Origin: [Mycobacterium] manitobense
GTDB lineage: Bacteria > Actinomycetota > Actinomycetes > Mycobacteriales > Mycobacteriaceae
DNA: 52,284 nucleotides
Reading direction: 5' to 3'
Assembly (NCBI RefSeq): GCF_025821665.1
Contig: NZ_JACKSJ010000022.1
Coordinates: 1-52,284 of the forward strand
Of the stretch, positions 30,663-42,458 are shown piece by piece (the stretch's first letter is position 1; each line of letters begins with the position of its first letter). The notes under the pieces were generated by a model. That model was not told where the DNA came from. It saw only the letters and a program-made list of their open reading frames with translations, and searched no databases. Made by a program: the position numbers and the translations under genes.

Positions 30663-31973
30663 ATGACCCCCGACCTCGCCACCCTCACCGAGCAGTCCGG
30701 CACGAAGTTCGTGCTCGCGCTGTTCGTCGACCTGCGCGGCAAGCCCTGCGCCAAGCTGGTGCCGGTCGAGGCCGTCGACCTGCTCGCCACCGAGGGTGTC
30801 GGCTTCGCGGGCTACGCCGTCGGCGCCATCGGCCAGGAGCCCAAAGACCCCGATCTGATGGCGATCCCGGACCCGGCGTCGTTCACCCCGATCCCGTTCA
30901 TCAAGGACGGGCTGGCCATCGTGCACTGCGACCCGCACGTCGAGGGCGAGCCGTGGCCCTACGCACCGCGCGTCATCCTCAAGGCGCTGATCCAGCAGGC
31001 CGCCGACGCCGGCTTCGAGCCGTGGGTCGGCGCAGAGGTCGAGTACTTCCTGCTGCACCGCAATCCCGACGGCAGCCTGTCCACCGCAGACGCCGCCGAC
31101 ACCGCCGCCCAGCCCTGCTACGACGCCCGCGGCGTCACCCGGATGTACGACCACCTCACCGCCATCTCCACCGCGATGAACGCACTGGGCTGGTCGAACT
31201 ACGCCAACGACCACGAGGACGGCAACGGCCAGTTCGAGCAGAACTTCCAGTTCGCCGAGGCGCTCACCACCGCCGACCGCGTGGTGACGCTCCGGTACCT
31301 GCTGTCGATGATCGCCGCCGAACGCGGCATGGTCGCCACGTTCATGCCGAAGCCGTTCGCCGACCGCACAGGCAGCGGCCTGCACCTGCACCTGTCGCTC
31401 ACCAGCGGCGGCGCCCCGGTGTTCCCGGCCGCCGAGGATCACCGCGGCCTCGGCCTGTCCGACACCGCATACGGCTTCATCGGCGGGATCCTCGACCACG
31501 CCTGCGCACTGCAGGCCGTCATCGCGCCGACGGTCAACTCCTACAAGCGAACCGGTGCGACCTCGACGGCGTCGGGTGCATCCTGGGCGCCGCGCCGCGC
31601 GACCTACGGCGGCAACGACCGCACGCACTACATCCGGGTGCCCGACTCGCAGCGCATCGAACTGCGCGGCGGCGACGGGTCGGCCAACCCCTATCTGGCG
31701 ATGGCGGCCGCGCTGGGCGCGGGCCTGGACGGCATCAAGCGCAGCACCGATCCCGGCGCGGTCGGCGCCGCGGGTGACGGCCGCGCGACGCTGCCACCGA
31801 CCCTGCTGCACGCCGTCGACGAACTGCAGTCCGACCCCGTGGTGTCCGGCGTGCTCAACGCGGCGGGCGACGGGGTGGCCGGCTACTTCGCCGACGTCAA
31901 GCGCGAGGAGTTCTTCGCCTACCACGGCGCCGTGACGCCGTGGGAGATCGACCAGTACCTGACCGCCTTCTGA
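30663..31973 (+). CDS. Glutamine synthetase-like ligase, probable gamma-glutamylmethylamide synthetase (GmaS-like)
   Basis: 436 residues of the short GS family often labelled type III/GlnT. It has the GS beta-grasp start (VLALFVDLRGKPCAKLVP) and the catalytic metal/Glu motifs EVEYFLLH, NDHEDGNGQFEQNF and GSGLHLHLSL. The segments FAGYAVGAIGQEPKDPDL and YANDHEDGNGQFE match what I remember of methylotroph and rhizobial GmaS, which ligates methylamine to glutamate using ATP. The adenylylation-loop Tyr region of GlnA1 is absent. The following genes are glutamate-synthase-like domains, as in mgs loci. True glutamine synthesis or another amine cannot be excluded. Confidence 0.78.
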   Translation: MTPDLATLTEQSGTKFVLALFVDLRGKPCAKLVPVEAVDLLATEGVGFAGYAVGAIGQEPKDPDLMAIPDPASFTPIPFIKDGLAIVHCDPHVEGEPWPYAPRVILKALIQQAADAGFEPWVGAEVEYFLLHRNPDGSLSTADAADTAAQPCYDARGVTRMYDHLTAISTAMNALGWSNYANDHEDGNGQFEQNFQFAEALTTADRVVTLRYLLSMIAAERGMVATFMPKPFADRTGSGLHLHLSLTSGGAPVFPAAEDHRGLGLSDTAYGFIGGILDHACALQAVIAPTVNSYKRTGATSTASGASWAPRRATYGGNDRTHYIRVPDSQRIELRGGDGSANPYLAMAAALGAGLDGIKRSTDPGAVGAAGDGRATLPPTLLHAVDELQSDPVVSGVLNAAGDGVAGYFADVKREEFFAYHGAVTPWEIDQYLTAF

Positions 31974-31999
31974 CCCACGACGAGGAGAACGAGACAGCG

Positions 32000-32884
32000 A
32001 TGTGCGGAATCGTCGGGTTGCACCTGCGCAACCCAGCGCTGTACCCGCGGTTGGGCGAACTGCTCACCGGGATGCTGTGCGAGATGGCCGACCGCGGAAG
32101 CGATTCGGCCGGCGTGGCAGTGTACGGCGACCCGGCCTGGACGCCGCCGGGCCGGTCGTGTGTCTCGCTGCTCGGCGTCGACGCCTCGGCCGACTCGGTG
32201 CGCTCCGCGCTGGGCCCGCAGGTGACGGTCACCGTGCTCGACGACACCTACCTGGTGTCCGGTGAGTCCGACGCGACCACCCTGCTCACCACGGTCCGGG
32301 CGGCGCTGCCCGACGCACTGGTCGCGGGCTTCGGCGACGACCTGGCCGTGCTCAAGGGCGTCGGGCACCCGCGCACCCTCGCCGAGTCGTGGGGGCTGGC
32401 GACGGCGCAGGGCTGGCAGGGCGTCGGGCACACCAGGATGGCCACCGAATCGGCCGTGACGCCCTCGGGTGCGCACCCCTACGCCGTCGGCCCCGACCAG
32501 TGCCTGGTGCACAACGGGTCGTTCGCCAACCACGCGACCATCAGACGTGAACTCCGCGCCGCCGGCGTCGAATTCGACAGCGAGAACGACACCGAGGTGG
32601 GCGCGCGGTTCGTCGCGGCGCAACTGGCCGCAGGCCGTGACGTCGAGACCGCGCTGAAGGAACTGTGCAGCCGCTTCGACGGGTTCTACACACTGCTGGT
32701 GTCCAACTCGGACTCGTTCGCCGTGGTGCGCGACGCCATCGCCTGCAAGCCCGCCGTCATCGCCGAGACCTCGGACTGGGTCGCGATGGCCAGCGAGTAC
32801 CGCGCGCTGTCCGGCCTGCCCGGCGTCGGGCACGCCGCGATCTGGGAACCCGAACCGGAGGTCGTCTACGCATGGCAGCGCTAG
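32000..32884 (+). CDS. Class II glutamine amidotransferase domain protein (GlxB/MgsA-like)
   Basis: 294 residues. Starting at ATG 32000 puts Cys2 at the mature N-terminus (MCGIVGLHLRNP), the Ntn nucleophile. RGSDSAGVAVYG, the HTRMATESAV and CLVHNGSFANH loops are conserved. It corresponds to the GATase domain of glutamate synthase as a separate polypeptide. In N-methylglutamate synthase this subunit would act on the gamma-glutamylamide made by the preceding enzyme. GAGGAG lies 12 bases upstream. The 3' end overlaps the next gene by 13 bases. Confidence 0.84.
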   Translation: MCGIVGLHLRNPALYPRLGELLTGMLCEMADRGSDSAGVAVYGDPAWTPPGRSCVSLLGVDASADSVRSALGPQVTVTVLDDTYLVSGESDATTLLTTVRAALPDALVAGFGDDLAVLKGVGHPRTLAESWGLATAQGWQGVGHTRMATESAVTPSGAHPYAVGPDQCLVHNGSFANHATIRRELRAAGVEFDSENDTEVGARFVAAQLAAGRDVETALKELCSRFDGFYTLLVSNSDSFAVVRDAIACKPAVIAETSDWVAMASEYRALSGLPGVGHAAIWEPEPEVVYAWQR

Positions 32885-33558
32885 TGCACTGGGACCTGGG
32901 CGAGACCGCACTGCGGGAGGTCAACGCCGCCCTGCACGCGCCGGGCCTGGCCGGGGAGTTCGTCATCGACCATCCGGCCGGTGCGCACAACGTGGCCGTC
33001 GGCCTCGATGCCCCGGTCCGCGTGACGGTCAACGGCCACGTCGGCTACTACGCGGCGGGGATGAACCAGCGCGCCGACGTCGTCATCGACGGCAACGCGG
33101 GCACCGGCGTCGCGGAGAACATGATGAGCGGCACCGTGTGGGTGAAGGGTGACGCCTCGCAGTCCGCCGGCGCAACCGCGCACGGCGGCCTGCTCGTGAT
33201 CGAGGGCAATGCCGCTGCGCGGTGCGGCATCTCGATGAAGGGGGTGGACATCGTGGTGGGCGGCGACATCGGCCACATGAGCGCATTCATGGCTCAGGCC
33301 GGCCGGCTGGTGGTGCGCGGCAACGCAGGCGAGGCACTCGGCGACTCCATCTACGAGGCCCGCCTCTACGTCCGCGGCGACGTCGCATCACTGGGCGCGG
33401 ACTGTGTGGCCAAGGAGATGCGCGCCGAACACCACGAGGAACTCGGCACGCTGCTCAAGGCGGCCGGATTCGAGGACGACGACACGTCGTCCTACACCCG
33501 CTACGGGTCCGCCCGCTCCCTGTACCACTTCCACGTCGACAACGCAGCGAGCTACTGA
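32872..33558 (+). CDS. Glutamate synthase alpha (GXGXG) domain protein (GlxC/MgsB-like)
   Basis: 228 residues forming the right-handed beta-helix that is the C-terminal domain of GltB. The repeated G-x-x-x-x-G pattern is seen in VVIDGNAGTGVAENMMSGTVWVKGDASQSAGATAHGG segments and continues through IVVGGDIGHMSAF and LVVRGNAGEALGDSIYEA. It has no catalytic residues of its own and would serve as structural partner between the GATase and FMN subunits. It starts inside the previous gene and stops one base before the next ATG, as expected for subunits made in equal amounts. Confidence 0.84.
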   Translation: MAALVHWDLGETALREVNAALHAPGLAGEFVIDHPAGAHNVAVGLDAPVRVTVNGHVGYYAAGMNQRADVVIDGNAGTGVAENMMSGTVWVKGDASQSAGATAHGGLLVIEGNAAARCGISMKGVDIVVGGDIGHMSAFMAQAGRLVVRGNAGEALGDSIYEARLYVRGDVASLGADCVAKEMRAEHHEELGTLLKAAGFEDDDTSSYTRYGSARSLYHFHVDNAASY

Positions 33559-33559
33559 C

Positions 33560-34879
33560 ATGACCACTGACCCGGCACAGCGGGGCCTGCGCGAGTCGGC
33601 CACCTTCGACCGCGCCACCATCGCCGCGATCCAGCGGGCCGCCGAGACCGGCGTCTACGACATCCGCGGCTGGGGCGCCAAACGCCCGCTCCCGCACTTC
33701 GACGACCTGCTGTTCCTCGGCGCCTCGATGTCGCGCTACCCACTCGAGGGCTACCGCGAGCGGTGCGACACCGACGTCGTGCTCGGCGACCGGCACGCCA
33801 AACACCCGCTGCACCTGAGCATCCCGGTGACCATCGCGGGCATGTCGTTCGGCGCGCTGTCGGGTCCGGCCAAGGAGGCGCTGGGCCGCGGCGCCAGCGA
33901 GGCAGGGACGTCGACGACCACCGGTGACGGCGGCATGACTCCCGAGGAACGCGGCCAGAGCAAGCACCTGGTGTACCAGTACCTTCCGTCGCGCTACGGC
34001 ATGAACCCCGACGACCTGCGTCGCGCGGACGCGATCGAGGTGGTGCTCGGCCAGGGCGCCAAACCCGGCGGCGGCGGAATGCTGCTGGGACAGAAGATCT
34101 CCGAACGTGTCGCAGGCATGCGCACCCTGCCGCAGGGCATCGACCAGCGTTCGGCATGCCGGCACCCGGACTGGACGGGGCCCGACGACCTCACCATCAA
34201 GATCAACGAGCTGCGCGAGCTCACCGACTGGGAGAAGCCGATCTACGTCAAGGTCGGCGCCACCCGCACCTACTACGACGTCAAGCTCGCGGTGCACGCC
34301 GGCGCCGACGTGGTGGTGGTCGACGGCATGCAGGGCGGCACCGCCGCCACCCAGGAGGTGTTCATCGAACACGTCGGCGTGCCGACGCTGGCCGCACTGC
34401 CGCAAGCGGTGCAGGCGCTCACCGAACTGGGCGTCCATCGCAAGGTGCAGCTCATCGTCTCCGGCGGCATCCGCACGGGCGCCGACGTGGCCAAGGCACT
34501 GGCGCTGGGTGCCGACGCGGTGGCCATCGGCACGGCCGCGCTGATCGCACTCGGCGACAACCATCCGCGCTACGCCGCGGAGTACGAGAAGCTCGGCAGC
34601 GCAGCGGGTTTCTTCGACGACTTCCAGGACGGCACCGACCCGGCGGGCATCAGCACGCAGGACCCGGAGCTGGCGGCACGGTTCGACGCGATAGAGGGCG
34701 GCCGGCGGCTGGCCAACTACCTGCGGGTGCTGACCATGGAGGCCCAGACGATCGCGCGGGCCTGCGGCAAGGCCCACGTGTGCCACCTGGAACCCGAGGA
34801 CCTCGTGGCCGTCACCATCGAGGCCGCCGCGATGGCGCGGGTGCCGCTGGCCGGCACGAGCTGGATCCCGGGCCGATGA
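33560..34879 (+). CDS. FMN-binding glutamate synthase domain protein (GlxD/MgsC-like)
   Basis: 439 residues of the GltB central and FMN-binding TIM barrel. Visible are GMSFGALSGPAKEALGRGAS, STTTGDGGM, the barrel segment PIYVKVGATRTYYDVKLAVHAGADVVVVDG, and the FMN phosphate site IVSGGIRTGADVAKALALGADAVAIGT. A Cys pair near the C-terminus (RACGKAHVCHLEPED) stands where GltB carries its Fe-S ligands, but a full three-Cys set is not evident. Together with the two preceding proteins it makes a split glutamate-synthase-like enzyme such as N-methylglutamate synthase. The stop overlaps the next ATG (ATGA). Confidence 0.86.
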   Translation: MTTDPAQRGLRESATFDRATIAAIQRAAETGVYDIRGWGAKRPLPHFDDLLFLGASMSRYPLEGYRERCDTDVVLGDRHAKHPLHLSIPVTIAGMSFGALSGPAKEALGRGASEAGTSTTTGDGGMTPEERGQSKHLVYQYLPSRYGMNPDDLRRADAIEVVLGQGAKPGGGGMLLGQKISERVAGMRTLPQGIDQRSACRHPDWTGPDDLTIKINELRELTDWEKPIYVKVGATRTYYDVKLAVHAGADVVVVDGMQGGTAATQEVFIEHVGVPTLAALPQAVQALTELGVHRKVQLIVSGGIRTGADVAKALALGADAVAIGTAALIALGDNHPRYAAEYEKLGSAAGFFDDFQDGTDPAGISTQDPELAARFDAIEGGRRLANYLRVLTMEAQTIARACGKAHVCHLEPEDLVAVTIEAAAMARVPLAGTSWIPGR

Positions 34880-36075
34880 CCACCGACACCGCTGACGTCG
34901 TCATCGTCGGCGGCGGCATCGAAGGCGCCGCGGCCGCCTGGGCACTCGCGCAGCGCGGGGTCACCGATGTCGTTGTCGCCGAACGCAACACTGTCGGCTC
35001 CGGGATGACCGGCAAGTCCAGCGGCATCGTGCGCTGCCACTACGGCGTCAGCTCACTGGCCGCGATGGCGACCGTCGGGCTCGAGGTGTTCGAGAAGCCG
35101 CAGCAGTTCCTCGGCGACCACGCGGCGGACATCGGGTTCCGGCAGAGCGGCTACGTCGTCGGCGTCGGCGAACAGAACGTCGACGCGATGCGCGCCAGCC
35201 TTGCCGCGCAGCGCGCCGTCGGGGTGCAGACCGAGGAGATCGACGCGGCCGAAGTGGAGCGCATGTGGCCGTACGCCGACCTGACGCCGTTCGCGGCGTT
35301 CGGCTGGGAGCCGCGCGGCGGGTACGGCGACGCCTACCAGACCGCGCAGGCGCTCGCCGTCTCCGCGCGTGCCGCCGGTGTCCGGGTCCGGCAGGGCACA
35401 CCCGTGGTGGACCTGCTCGTCGACGGCGACCGGATCACCGGCGTCCGCACCGCCGACGGCACCGAGATCCACGCGCCGTCGGTGGTGGTCGCCACCGGCG
35501 CATGGACGCGCCCGTTCCTGGCGCCGTACGGGATCGACGTACCGATCCGCGTGGTGCGCGAGCAGATCGTGCTGATCTCGCCGGGGGTGCCGACGGCGGG
35601 TCTGCCCGTGTTCTCCGATCTGGTGTCGCTGCAGTACATCCGCCCCGAGACCGGTGGCGACGTGCTGTTCGGCAACAGCGACCTGGCCGACATCGCGGAA
35701 GCCGATCCGGACCGCTATCTCAACCGGGCCACCGACGAGTTCGTCGACGTCACGGTCGAGAAGGTCGGCACCCGCTTCCCCGGCTTCACCGCCGCGGCGA
35801 TCACCGGCAGCTACGCCGGCTGCTACGACGTCACCCCGGACTGGAACCCGGTGATCTCCGCGACCGGCGTGACCGGACTGTTCGTCGCCGCGGGGTTCAG
35901 CGGACACGGCTTCAAGATCGCCCCGGCGGTGGGGCGGCTGGTCGCCGACCTGGTGATCGACGGACGCAGCGCCGATGCCCGCATCCCCGAGTCGGACTTC
36001 CGGTTGTCGCGGTTCGACGACGGCGACCTGCTCAAGACGCCGTACCCGTACGTCGGCGCCGGCGAGATGCGCTAG
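34876..36075 (+). CDS. FAD-dependent amine oxidoreductase (sarcosine oxidase beta / MgdA-like)
   Basis: 399 residues of the DAO/GlyOx family. The dinucleotide motif VVIVGGGIEGAAAAWALAQRG opens the protein. GMTGKSSGIVRCHYGVSSLAAMA, VVVATGAWTRPFL, GCYDVTPDWNPVI and AAGFSGHGFKIAPAVGR are standard for the sarcosine/dimethylglycine oxidase beta type. It would oxidise an N-substituted amino acid, and in context N-methylglutamate to glutamate plus formaldehyde. Known N-methylglutamate dehydrogenases have four subunits; only this one is here, so the electron acceptor and formaldehyde handling lie elsewhere or the substrate differs. The start overlaps the preceding stop. Confidence 0.82.
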   Translation: MTTDTADVVIVGGGIEGAAAAWALAQRGVTDVVVAERNTVGSGMTGKSSGIVRCHYGVSSLAAMATVGLEVFEKPQQFLGDHAADIGFRQSGYVVGVGEQNVDAMRASLAAQRAVGVQTEEIDAAEVERMWPYADLTPFAAFGWEPRGGYGDAYQTAQALAVSARAAGVRVRQGTPVVDLLVDGDRITGVRTADGTEIHAPSVVVATGAWTRPFLAPYGIDVPIRVVREQIVLISPGVPTAGLPVFSDLVSLQYIRPETGGDVLFGNSDLADIAEADPDRYLNRATDEFVDVTVEKVGTRFPGFTAAAITGSYAGCYDVTPDWNPVISATGVTGLFVAAGFSGHGFKIAPAVGRLVADLVIDGRSADARIPESDFRLSRFDDGDLLKTPYPYVGAGEMR

Positions 36076-36086
36076 ACAGGGAACCC

Positions 36087-39296
<3,210 letters not shown>

Positions 39297-39297
<1 letters not shown>

Positions 39298-39740
39298 CAG
39301 TTCCTGACGCGGAGTCGCCAGAACATGGTCAGCATCGCGGCGTAGAAGGGGAACAGCAGATAGCTGAACCACATCGGGAAGAACTCGAAGTAGAAGGCGA
39401 CCTCGTTCTTCACGACACCGAAATAGACGTGCAGCGGCACGCTCAGCACGATATAGACCAGCGCCCAGGTGAAGAACACCCTGTGCGGCCGGTTGGCGAA
39501 ATCGACGCGGCGCCACACCAGGATGCCGGTCACCGCGGCATAGATCATCGGGACGAGCAGCGCCATGTCGGTCGTTCGGGTCAGGACGTACTGCAGCGTC
39601 AGGTCGTCGCCGAACAGCACCCGGAATAGGTGCAGCACGACGCCCGTCCCGATGGTCAGCATCGCCGCCTCCCGGTAGAAGTAGCCGCGCCTGCGGTAGG
39701 CGTCGAGAAGCGTCACGTGTACTACATGTGTAGTGGTCAT
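39297..39740 (-). CDS. Hypothetical four-helix membrane protein
   Basis: 147 residues from ATG 39740. Four hydrophobic segments are apparent: MLTIGTGVVLHLFRVLF, DMALLVPMIYAAVTGILVW, VFFTWALVYIVLSVPLHVYF and FFPMWFSYLLFPFYAAMLTMF. I do not recognise the family. The base composition is lower in GC than its neighbours because of many Phe/Tyr/Met codons. Translationally coupled to the TetR gene, it may be an efflux or sensor partner for the ligand that releases TetR. One operator copy lies within its first codons. Confidence 0.72.
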
Positions 39741-39770
39741 GCCCGTGACGTTACCACTACATTCGTAGTG
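39721..39770. promoter_or_regulatory. Paired TetR-type operators
   Basis: Two palindromes share the arms ACTAC-N4-GTAGT: 39721-39734 (spacer ATGT) and 39755-39770 (extended CACTAC-ATTC-GTAGTG). Their centres are 35 bp apart and flank the start codon of the membrane-protein/TetR operon. One sits upstream in the leader or promoter, the other inside codons 3-7. Confidence 0.7.
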
Positions 39771-39781
39771 CACACAATGGG

Positions 39782-40378
39782 TCAGGCCGAGGGCCGAACG
39801 GCGCGGTAGCGCTTCACCTGCCCGAACAGCCGCAGCCGGTGGCTGCCCACCTCGTCGACGTTGAACCCGACGGTGCCCAGCAGCTGCGGGATCGCGCCGC
39901 CGGGGCCGTGCGGGTGACCGACGATGTCGACGACGTGCAGGCTGCCGCCGGGCCGCAGCACACGGAACGCCTCGGCGGCAGCCTGTGCCTTGGTGTCCTC
40001 GTCGAGATGGTGCAGCATCATCGACGACAGCACCCGGTCGAAACTGCCGTCGGGGTACGGCAACCGCTGCGCATAGCCGCGTTCGAAGCGGATTCCGCTC
40101 AGGCCGCGGGCCTTTCGGCGGGCCCGGTCGAGGGCACGGGGATCGGGATCCGATCCGGTGAACTGCGCGCCGGGATGTGAGCGCTTCGCGGTGACGGTCA
40201 CATTGCCGGTGCCGCAGCCGATCTCGAGGACCTGCTGGCCGTCGGCGAGCCCGGCCTGGTCGATGAGCGCGCGGTAGGCCGGCCGCATGCCGAGCACCCG
40301 GGTGAGCAGGTCGTACCCCGGCAGGAACGCGTCGCGGCCGGCGGCGGGTATGTAGTCGATTGACCGATCTTTCGTCAT
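39782..40378 (-). CDS. Class I SAM-dependent methyltransferase (UbiE-like)
   Basis: 198 residues from ATG 40378. Motif I is VLEIGCGTGNVTVTA, acidic residues end beta-2 at FTGSDPDPRALD, and RLPYPDGSFDRVLSSMMLHHL is the UbiE/Methyltransf_11 signature. A further RVLRPGGSLHVVDIVGHPHG segment follows. Small size and this motif set point to a lipophilic or quinone-like acceptor. It is divergent from the AraC regulator at 40451 with 72 bases between starts, so it may be that regulator's target. Confidence 0.84.
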   Translation of the reverse strand: MTKDRSIDYIPAAGRDAFLPGYDLLTRVLGMRPAYRALIDQAGLADGQQVLEIGCGTGNVTVTAKRSHPGAQFTGSDPDPRALDRARRKARGLSGIRFERGYAQRLPYPDGSFDRVLSSMMLHHLDEDTKAQAAAEAFRVLRPGGSLHVVDIVGHPHGPGGAIPQLLGTVGFNVDEVGSHRLRLFGQVKRYRAVRPSA

Positions 40379-40450
40379 CTGACCATCGTGATCCTGTCGC
40401 GCATAGCGGTGTTGCTCGATCATCGCCGAAACTTGGATTATGTTCGTCTC

Positions 40451-41305
40451 ATGCCGTCGCGATTGATCCGTCACCGCGACGGGGTGCCCGTGTACGCCTA
40501 TCCGGCCGCCGACAGCACCCCACCGCTGTCGGTGGTCCGCCTCACCGACGGCGACGTCGTCGAGCACCGCAGGCACATCCACGACTTCCCGGTGCTCTGG
40601 TACCTCCCGGCGACCGGCGCCCTCTACGTCGTGGCGGCAGGCGCGGCCGTCGACCCGCTGCAGGTGCACCGCGACGGCGACGGCATCGGCATCTTCTTCG
40701 ACGCATCGGCGCTGGGCGAGGATGCCGGCTCATCATGGCCGACCTGGCGGTCACATCCGCTGCTGTTCCCCTTCCTGCACGGCCAGCGCGGCGGGCTCAT
40801 GCGGTTGCACGTGCCCGCCGGCCGCAGGCCGCGCTGGGACGCCGCGATCGCGTCGATCGAGTCCGAGCTGGCCGTCCGGCAGGCCGGATACCGGCAGGCG
40901 GCACTGGCCGAGTTGACGCTGCTGCTGATCGACGTCGCTCGCCTGGCCGACGACGTGGTGGGCGACCTGCGGCGCAGCGGTGAGCCGCTGCTGGCCGACG
41001 TGTTCGCGGTGATCGAGCGGCACATCGGCGAGCCGCTGTCGCTGCGCGACGTGGCGCGCGCATTGAACCTGACCGCCGGGCACCTGACCACGGTCGTGCG
41101 CCGCCGCACGGGACGCACGGTTCAGGACTGGATCCTCGAGCGCCGGATGACCGAGGCGCGCACGCTGCTGGCGGACACCGACCTTCCGATCCAGGAGATC
41201 GGCCGCCGGGTCGGGATGCCGGACGCGGCCTACTTCAGCAGAGCTTTCCGCCGAACGCACGGGGCCTCGCCACGGGAATGGCGCAGCCGCAACGCCGCCG
41301 CGTGA
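40451..41305 (+). CDS. AraC-family transcriptional regulator
   Basis: 284 residues. The N-terminal cupin-like part (VYAYPAADSTPPLSVVRLTDGDVVEHRRHIHDFPVLW in sense) would bind an effector. The C-terminal double HTH is LSLRDVARALNLTAGHLTTVVRRRTGRTVQDWILERRMTEARTLL in order, then IQEIGRRVGMPDAAYFSRAFRR. TATGTT (40439-40444) is 6 bases before the ATG, indicating a leaderless start at 40451 rather than the upstream in-frame codon at 40388. It probably regulates the divergent methyltransferase. Confidence 0.87.
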   Translation: MPSRLIRHRDGVPVYAYPAADSTPPLSVVRLTDGDVVEHRRHIHDFPVLWYLPATGALYVVAAGAAVDPLQVHRDGDGIGIFFDASALGEDAGSSWPTWRSHPLLFPFLHGQRGGLMRLHVPAGRRPRWDAAIASIESELAVRQAGYRQAALAELTLLLIDVARLADDVVGDLRRSGEPLLADVFAVIERHIGEPLSLRDVARALNLTAGHLTTVVRRRTGRTVQDWILERRMTEARTLLADTDLPIQEIGRRVGMPDAAYFSRAFRRTHGASPREWRSRNAAA

Positions 41306-42385
41306 TCAGAACAGGGCGAACTGCTCGCCGGTCGGCGTGGCGGCGGCGAACTCCTCGATGCCGGTGCCGCCGACCACCGCGTCGAGGCAGCGCATGAACT
41401 CGGTGTCGGTGACGAGCGGCACGCCGAGGTCGCGGGCGTGATACCCCTTGCCCTGCTCGGGTTCGGCCTCGTTGCAGATCACCAGGGACGTCTCCAGGTC
41501 GACGGCCTCGGAGTAGGACAGCCCGGCGTGCACGATCCGTTCGATCAGTTCCTCGTGGGTGCGCTTCACCTCGGCCGACAGGCCGACCCGCATGCCCTGC
41601 ACCAGCGGCCGTCCGGCGACGAACCGGCCCGGGTTGGCGTACGGGCACGGCAGCCGTGACACGAGCATCTTCAGTGGCCGCAGCTCGTCGTGGGTGACCT
41701 GGCCGTTGGGCCAGCGCCGCCGGGTGGCCGGGCGCACCGGCAGCCATGCCCTCCGCTCGCGGGCCCGCGCCAGGGTCGGCTTGAGGATCTGGGCGAGCAC
41801 CTGTGCGTCGTCGAGGGCGTCGTGCGGCCGCAGCTGCGGCACGCCCCAGTGCGCGGCCAGCGTCTCCAGGCGCAGGTTCTCGGTGCCGAGTTGAAGCCGG
41901 CGGGCCAGCTCGACGGTGCACATCACGGTGTCCACTGGCAGCTCGGCGCCGACGAGTTCGGCCTCCGCCGCCAGGAACGAGTAGTCGAAGGCGACGTTGT
42001 GCGCGACCAGCGTGCGGCCCGCGAGGACGGCTCGCACGTCGTCGACCACGTCGCCGAAGCTCGGCTGCCCCTCCAGCATCTCGGCGGTGAGGCCGTGCAC
42101 ATGCGTGGGCCCGGGGTCGACGCCCGGGTTCAGCAGCGTCGCGACGCTGCGCTCGACGCTGCCGTCGTCACCGACCGCGAGTGCGGCGATGCTGACGATG
42201 CGGGCCTGCCCGGGCTGGAAACCCGAGGTCTCCACGTCGACGACGGCCCAGCCGGATCCGTCCTCCACAGCGGGCCGGCCCCAGGAGCCGCTCGGCCGGC
42301 GACATTCGGCATCAGAGCCGCTCGGCCGGCGACATTCGGCATCAGAGCCGCTCGGCCGGCGACATTCGGCGCGCGTTTGGCTCAC
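41306..42385 (-). CDS. dnaQ: DnaQ-like 3'-5' exonuclease with BRCT-like C-terminus (Rv3711c-like)
   Basis: About 359 residues from GTG 42385. DEDDh exonuclease motifs: VVDVETSGFQPG (Exo I), HNVAFDYSFL (Exo II) and HDALDDAQVL (Exo III). After a linker (RRRWPNGQVTHDELRPLK) the last 110 residues look like a BRCT domain (GMRVGLSAEVKRTHEELIERI through LGVPLVTDTEFMRCL). The N-terminus holds three copies of a 10-residue repeat (AECRRPSGSD) from a 30-bp tandem repeat. A start at an internal GTG after the repeats (about 42270) would remove them. It likely trims DNA in repair rather than being the main proofreader, which in mycobacteria is the DnaE1 PHP domain. Confidence 0.86.
   Translation of the reverse strand: MSQTRAECRRPSGSDAECRRPSGSDAECRRPSGSWGRPAVEDGSGWAVVDVETSGFQPGQARIVSIAALAVGDDGSVERSVATLLNPGVDPGPTHVHGLTAEMLEGQPSFGDVVDDVRAVLAGRTLVAHNVAFDYSFLAAEAELVGAELPVDTVMCTVELARRLQLGTENLRLETLAAHWGVPQLRPHDALDDAQVLAQILKPTLARARERRAWLPVRPATRRRWPNGQVTHDELRPLKMLVSRLPCPYANPGRFVAGRPLVQGMRVGLSAEVKRTHEELIERIVHAGLSYSEAVDLETSLVICNEAEPEQGKGYHARDLGVPLVTDTEFMRCLDAVVGGTGIEEFAAATPTGEQFALF
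42285..42370. repeat. 30-bp tandem repeat, 2.9 copies, at the 5' end of dnaQ
   Basis: Units at 42285-42314 and 42315-42344 are identical, and 42345-42370 repeats the first 26 bases. The unit begins GAGCCGCTCGG and ends ATTCGGCATCA. It is a multiple of three and stays in the dnaQ frame, giving repeated AECRRPSGS(D/W). It is a candidate VNTR locus. Confidence 0.92.
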
Positions 42386-42458
42386 CTGGCCAGGATGGCA
42401 CGGGGGTCCGACATCCCTCGCCCGGCAGCCCAGCGTGTCGCCACCTAAAATGCCGGGG

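Noticed and set aside
42285..42370. Possible CRISPR-like repeats
   Set aside because: Copies are contiguous with no spacers and lie in a coding frame, so this is a minisatellite.
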